Shown: in pieces, positions 41,025-44,501 of the stretch | How positions within the stretch are numbered: position 1 is the stretch's first letter | How the letters are laid out: each line of letters begins with the position of its first letter | Origin: Desulfuromonas sp. | Lineage (GTDB): Bacteria; Desulfobacterota; Desulfuromonadia; Desulfuromonadales; Geothermobacteraceae | Length of the DNA: 44,501 nucleotides | Direction: 5' to 3' | Assembly: GCA_002868905.1 (NCBI GenBank) | Contig: PKUA01000065.1 | Span: 1-44,501 of the forward strand | Program-made: the position numbers and the translations under genes | The notes under the pieces: model-generated | The model's database searches: none | Told to the model about the DNA's origin: nothing | What the model saw: the letters and a program-made list of their open reading frames with translations, nothing else

Positions 41025-42941
41025 TCAATCCTCGAAATAGCAGTAACCGTTGAGGGAAGCGTTGAACCGCTCCAACACCTCCTGGCGCTGGGCGACGCTG
41101 ATGCGGCCTTCGCGTACCGCCTGCTCGGCCGTGCGTCGAAACTGTTCGGCCAGGTCGCGGGCGTTGTACTGCACGTAGCCGAGGACGTCGGCGATGCTGT
41201 CACCCCGGTCCTCGCGGGTGATCTCGAAGCTGCCATCGGCGTCGATGCGGACGCTCGCCACGCAGGTGTCGCCGAACAGGTTGTGCAGGTCGCCGAGGGT
41301 CTCCTGGTAGGCGCCAACGAGGAAAGCCCCAAGGGTGTAGTCCTCGCCCGGTTCGATGTCGTGCAGCGGCAGGGTGGTGCGGCTGCCCGAGGTGTCGATG
41401 AAGCGGGAGATCCGGCCATCGCTGTCGCAGGTGATGTCGGCGATGACTGCGTCCCGGTCCGGACGTTGATCGAGGCGATCGATCGGTGCCACGGGGAAGA
41501 GTTGGCCGATGGCCCAATGGTCCGGCAGGGATTGGAAGACGCTGAGGTTGCCGTAGTAGATGTCGGCCAGCTGTTCCGTCAGCCCCTGCAGCTCGCTCGG
41601 AATATTCTCCTCGCCGGAAAGCTGTTGTTTGATCCGGTGACAGATGGCCAGGTAGAGGTCCTGGGCCAGGGCGCGCTGTCGCAGGGAAACTTCTCCCCGC
41701 TCAAACAACTCGTGCAGTTCATCCCGGTAAAAAGTCGCGTTGTTATAGCTCGATTGCAGGTCGGCTTCTTCGACCCGCTGCAGGACCGCTTCCAGCTTGC
41801 GCAGGAGTTGGTGCTCCTCCTCCGGCAAGCGCTTCGGCAGATCGCCCGGATCGAACCGGGTGACATCGAAGATGTTGAAGAGCAGCATCGAATAGTAGGC
41901 CACGGTCGGCCGGCCCGATTCGGTGACGATCACCGGGTGCTCGGCACCGCTGCCATCAAGGCAGCGGCTGACCGTTTCGACCAGGTCACTGCAGTATTCG
42001 TCCATGGAGTAGTTGCGCGACTGGCTGTCGCGCGAGCATGACCCGAGGTAATCAACGGCGAGACCGCCGCCGAAGTCGATGAACCCCATCGGCGCGCCTT
42101 CGCGCAGCAGCTCAAGGTAGAAGCGGCATCCTTCGGTGGCCGCTGCCCGGATATCGCGGATGTTGGGGATCTGCGAGCCGAGGTGACTGTGCAGCAGTCG
42201 CAGGCAGTGCAGCATCCCCTCGGCCTTGAGCTGATCGACCGTTTCGATCAGTTGACTGATGGAGAGCCCGAAGATGCTTCGGTCGCCGCTGGTCAGGTTC
42301 CAGTGGCCGCCGACCTGGGTGGAGAGTTTGACCCGGACACCGAGTAGCGGCTCGATCCCCAGCGCCCGACTTCGCTCCAGGATGATCGGCAGCTCGCTCG
42401 GGGTCTCGATGACGAAGACACAGCGGTAGCCGAGCTGGTTGGCGCGCAGGCCGAGATCGATGAATTCACGGTCTTTGTAGCCGTTGCAGATGACGAGGCT
42501 GCCGTCGGCCGGCAGGTTGGCGAGAGCGATGACCAGTTCGGCTTTGCTCCCCGCTTCGAGGCCATGGCGGTAGGGGGCGCCGAAGCGAGCGATCTCTTCG
42601 ACCACCTGGCGCTGCTGGTTGACCTTGATCGGGAACACCCCCTGGTAGCTGCCGCGGTATCCCTGTTCCTGCATGGTCCGGCGAAAACTTTCGTTGAGGC
42701 GGGCGATCTGGGCGTCGAGCAAGTTTTCGATCCGCAGCAGCAGCGGCAACTGCAGCCCACGCTGGCGGATGCCGTCGAGAATTTCGGGCAGGGGAACCTG
42801 GACGTCCCCTTCAGGGAAGGCGACCTTGACCGTGACCTCACCCTTGGCCGAGACATCGAAGTAGCCGTTGCCCCAGTCGCGGATGCGGTAAAGGGCGGCG
42901 CCGTCGTCGGCGCTCCAGTCTGAGTGTTTCGAGGAAGACAT
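41025..42941 (-). CDS. speA: biosynthetic arginine decarboxylase
   Basis: 638 residues, close to the 630-660 of the family. It decarboxylates arginine to agmatine with PLP. YQGVFPIKVNQQRQVVEEI carries the PLP lysine. GLEAGSKAELVIALA, CNGYKDREFIDLGL, GVRVKLSTQVGGHWNLTSGDRSIFGLS, LHSHLGSQIPNIRDI and MGFIDFGGGLAVDYLGS follow in order. The C-terminal half includes VTESGRPTVAYYSMLLFNIFDV and HDIEPGEDYTLGAFLVGAYQE. The gene lies 8 bp after speE, so both sit in a polyamine operon. A palindromic repeat follows its stop. Confidence 0.97.
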   Translation of the reverse strand: MSSSKHSDWSADDGAALYRIRDWGNGYFDVSAKGEVTVKVAFPEGDVQVPLPEILDGIRQRGLQLPLLLRIENLLDAQIARLNESFRRTMQEQGYRGSYQGVFPIKVNQQRQVVEEIARFGAPYRHGLEAGSKAELVIALANLPADGSLVICNGYKDREFIDLGLRANQLGYRCVFVIETPSELPIILERSRALGIEPLLGVRVKLSTQVGGHWNLTSGDRSIFGLSISQLIETVDQLKAEGMLHCLRLLHSHLGSQIPNIRDIRAAATEGCRFYLELLREGAPMGFIDFGGGLAVDYLGSCSRDSQSRNYSMDEYCSDLVETVSRCLDGSGAEHPVIVTESGRPTVAYYSMLLFNIFDVTRFDPGDLPKRLPEEEHQLLRKLEAVLQRVEEADLQSSYNNATFYRDELHELFERGEVSLRQRALAQDLYLAICHRIKQQLSGEENIPSELQGLTEQLADIYYGNLSVFQSLPDHWAIGQLFPVAPIDRLDQRPDRDAVIADITCDSDGRISRFIDTSGSRTTLPLHDIEPGEDYTLGAFLVGAYQETLGDLHNLFGDTCVASVRIDADGSFEITREDRGDSIADVLGYVQYNARDLAEQFRRTAEQAVREGRISVAQRQEVLERFNASLNGYCYFED

Positions 42942-42949
42942 GACCTGGC

Positions 42950-43795
42950 TTACTCGCGAATGTTCTCGCGGGCGAAGGTCGGCAGCATGAACGCGCCGAG
43001 GTGAAGATCCTCGTTGTAGTAGCGGGTTTCAAAGGTGCGGTTGGTCGCCCGCGAACGGTCGAAGTCGTGCACCGGGTGGTAGCGCTTGCTGGCGAAGGCG
43101 AAGCTCCAGAGTCCGCTCGGGTAGGTCGGGATGAAGGCCTGGTACATTTCGACGATCGGGAAGACCGCGCGCAGGTTGCGATACATGTTCTTCTGGATCT
43201 CCGCGTGGTAGAAGGGAGACTCGCTCTGGGCGACCATGATGCCGTCCTCTTTGAGCGCGGAGTGGACGAGGCGGTAGAAATCCTCCTCGAACAGCCCTTC
43301 GGCCGGACCGATCGGGTCGGTCGAGTCGACCAGGATGACATCGAAACTGTTCTGATGATCACGGATGTAGGCGAGGCCGTCGTCGATATGCAGCTTGACG
43401 CGGGGATGCTTGCCGTCGATGGCCGACGCCATGCTCGGCAGCAGCTCGACCGACTTCTCGACCACCAGGCCGTCGATTTCGCACAGGGTCGCCAACTCGA
43501 CGCCTGGGTGTCGGACAATCTCCCGGATGCTGCCGCCATCGCCACCGCCGATGACCAGGACCTGCTTCGGGTCGGGATGGGTGAACAGGGCGGGGTGAAC
43601 GATCATGTCGTGGTAGACGAATTCGTCCCGTTCGGTCACCATCACCAGCCCATCGAGCAGCATCATCCGTCCGAAGTCGACCGTGTCCAAAATGTCGAGT
43701 TGCTGGTATTCGCTTTTCCCCGAGAACAGGCTTTGCGATGCTTTCAGGGTGATGCCGACATTGTCGCTGTGTTTTTCCGTGTACCAGAGTTCCAT
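42950..43795 (-). CDS. speE: polyamine aminopropyltransferase (spermidine synthase)
   Basis: 281 residues from the ATG at 43795; a longer in-frame start at 43858 would run through the palindromic repeat and is rejected. It transfers aminopropyl groups from decarboxylated SAM to putrescine or a similar diamine. MELWYTEKHSDNVGITLKASQSLFSGKSEYQ, VLVIGGGDGGSIREIVRHP (nucleotide site), LCEIDGLVVEKSVELLP, DDGLAYI and ILVDSTDPIGPAEGLF are all family motifs; YHDMIVHPALFTHP is present. It is upstream of speA by 8 bp, and its leader contains a 28-bp palindrome. Confidence 0.96.
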   Translation of the reverse strand: MELWYTEKHSDNVGITLKASQSLFSGKSEYQQLDILDTVDFGRMMLLDGLVMVTERDEFVYHDMIVHPALFTHPDPKQVLVIGGGDGGSIREIVRHPGVELATLCEIDGLVVEKSVELLPSMASAIDGKHPRVKLHIDDGLAYIRDHQNSFDVILVDSTDPIGPAEGLFEEDFYRLVHSALKEDGIMVAQSESPFYHAEIQKNMYRNLRAVFPIVEMYQAFIPTYPSGLWSFAFASKRYHPVHDFDRSRATNRTFETRYYNEDLHLGAFMLPTFARENIRE

Positions 43796-43821
43796 GGCGC
43801 GCCCATCCGTTTTTTGAAAAG

Positions 43822-43849
43822 GTAGAGACGTTGCATGCAACGTCTCTAC
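43822..43849. repeat. 28-bp palindrome, TTGCATGCAA core, in the speE leader
   Basis: Identical to 31290-31317. It begins 27 bp upstream of the speE start codon, so the hairpin would be in the 5' untranslated RNA. Confidence 0.92.
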
Positions 43850-43978
43850 GACGACCAATTGGTTGCGATTTCACTTACCCCCGACAGGGAAAACTGTCAA
43901 GAAAAATCGGGTGTTTCTTGACTTGCCGCACGGTTTTCGGTTTACTGGATCGCGATTGTCAGACACCCGGAGGTTCTC

Positions 43979-44501
43979 ATGTTCGAACAGGTTAAGTCTA
44001 TCGGATTTGTCGGCGGCGGCAATATGGCCGAGGCCATCATCAAGGGTTTGATCGAGGGCGGATACCCCCCGGCCAATATCGCTTTTTTCGAGCCGAACAA
44101 GGCGCGGCGAGACCTGGTTCAGAAAAAGTACGGTATTGCCGCTGCGGCAGATAATAAAGAACTGGTCTCTCGTAGTGAAATCGTCCTGCTTGCCGTGAAA
44201 CCCCAGGTCGTGCAGGCTGTCGTGGGAGAAATGGCCCCGGTTTTCAGTGACGACAACCTGTTGGTATCAATCCTGGCCGGGGTCACGACCGAGCGCCTCG
44301 AGGTATTGCTCGGCGGATCGCCGCGTGTCGTTCGAACGATGCCGAATACACCGGCCCTGGTCGGCGCCGGAGCTGCGGCGCTTTGTTCCGGCAAGTATGC
44401 CAGGGAGGATGACCGGACGCTCGCCTGCTCCATCTTCGAATCACTCGGGGCTGCCAAGGTTGTCAGCGAAGAGCAGATGGATGCCGTCACCGGCCTGTCC
44501 G
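43979..44501 (+). CDS. proC: pyrroline-5-carboxylate reductase, 5' part
   Basis: 174 codons are visible; the gene runs off the right edge (the usual length is about 270). It reduces pyrroline-5-carboxylate to proline with NAD(P)H. The ATG at 43979 is preceded by CCGGAGG. The N-terminal Rossmann motif is IGFVGGGNMAEAIIKGLI, followed by VLLAVKPQVV, LVSILAGVT, VVRTMPNTPALVGAGAAAL and the start of EEQMDAVTGLS. It is divergent from speE. Confidence 0.95.
   Translation, partial: MFEQVKSIGFVGGGNMAEAIIKGLIEGGYPPANIAFFEPNKARRDLVQKKYGIAAAADNKELVSRSEIVLLAVKPQVVQAVVGEMAPVFSDDNLLVSILAGVTTERLEVLLGGSPRVVRTMPNTPALVGAGAAALCSGKYAREDDRTLACSIFESLGAAKVVSEEQMDAVTGLS

Overview
The window reads as chromosome of an anaerobic, metal- or electrode-respiring deltaproteobacterium of the Desulfuromonadales/Geobacterales type. 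This is inferred from several traits together: many c-type multiheme cytochromes paired with outer-membrane beta-barrels, a GEMM-class cyclic-dinucleotide riboswitch upstream of a cytochrome locus, a complete selenocysteine insertion locus (selA-selB-selD, with selD itself carrying an in-frame UGA), draT-draG control of nitrogenase, and Cys-rich small proteins. No rRNA, tRNA, CRISPR array, transposase or phage gene is visible.

Layout. 1-2900 (minus): monoheme cytochrome, DUF3373-type porin and an octaheme tetrathionate-reductase-like cytochrome whose reading frame is stopped by TAA inside its sixth heme motif. 3300-4300: orphan TAXI-type solute-binding protein. 4300-9500 (minus): an ADP-ribose neighbourhood (draT, draG, macro-domain protein, two small proteins, SlyD-like FKBP), then a Cys-cluster protein and a DUF815 ATPase. 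A near-consensus sigma-54 promoter precedes draT. 9650-15240: small Cys protein, DUF4350 protein, YyaL-type protein and an FtsH protease. 15350-18700: MarR-led electrophile/redox-stress operon (DoxX, pirin, WrbA) and an acyltransferase. 18900-22400: receiver-like Cys protein, TatA-like protein and a MoxR-VWA module.

22600-25500: twin palindromes, promoter, GEMM riboswitch with overlapping terminator, then a membrane protein, an NHL-repeat protein and a tetraheme cytochrome that has its own structured leader. 25500-30200: mixed housekeeping and small proteins (DksA-like, alpha/beta hydrolase, response regulator, HAD, DsrE). 30186-34863 (minus): selA-selB-selD. 35200-40850: cytochrome b5-like protein, then a likely trans-outer-membrane electron conduit (beta-barrel, 10-heme periplasmic cytochrome, 13-heme lipoprotein). 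The conduit has a long leader containing a candidate H-type pseudoknot. 41025-44501: speA and speE (polyamines) and the 5' part of proC.

Two repeat families are scattered through the right half. One consists of nine ~28-bp palindromes that share a GTAGAG shoulder and swap self-complementary cores; they cluster around selB/selD and speA/speE. The other is a ~100-bp element present at 13169-13260 and 35616-35720. The strongest candidates for undescribed biology are the pseudoknot leader of the porin-cytochrome operon, the structured leader of the tetraheme cytochrome, the macro-domain operon beside draTG, and the core-swapping palindromes.
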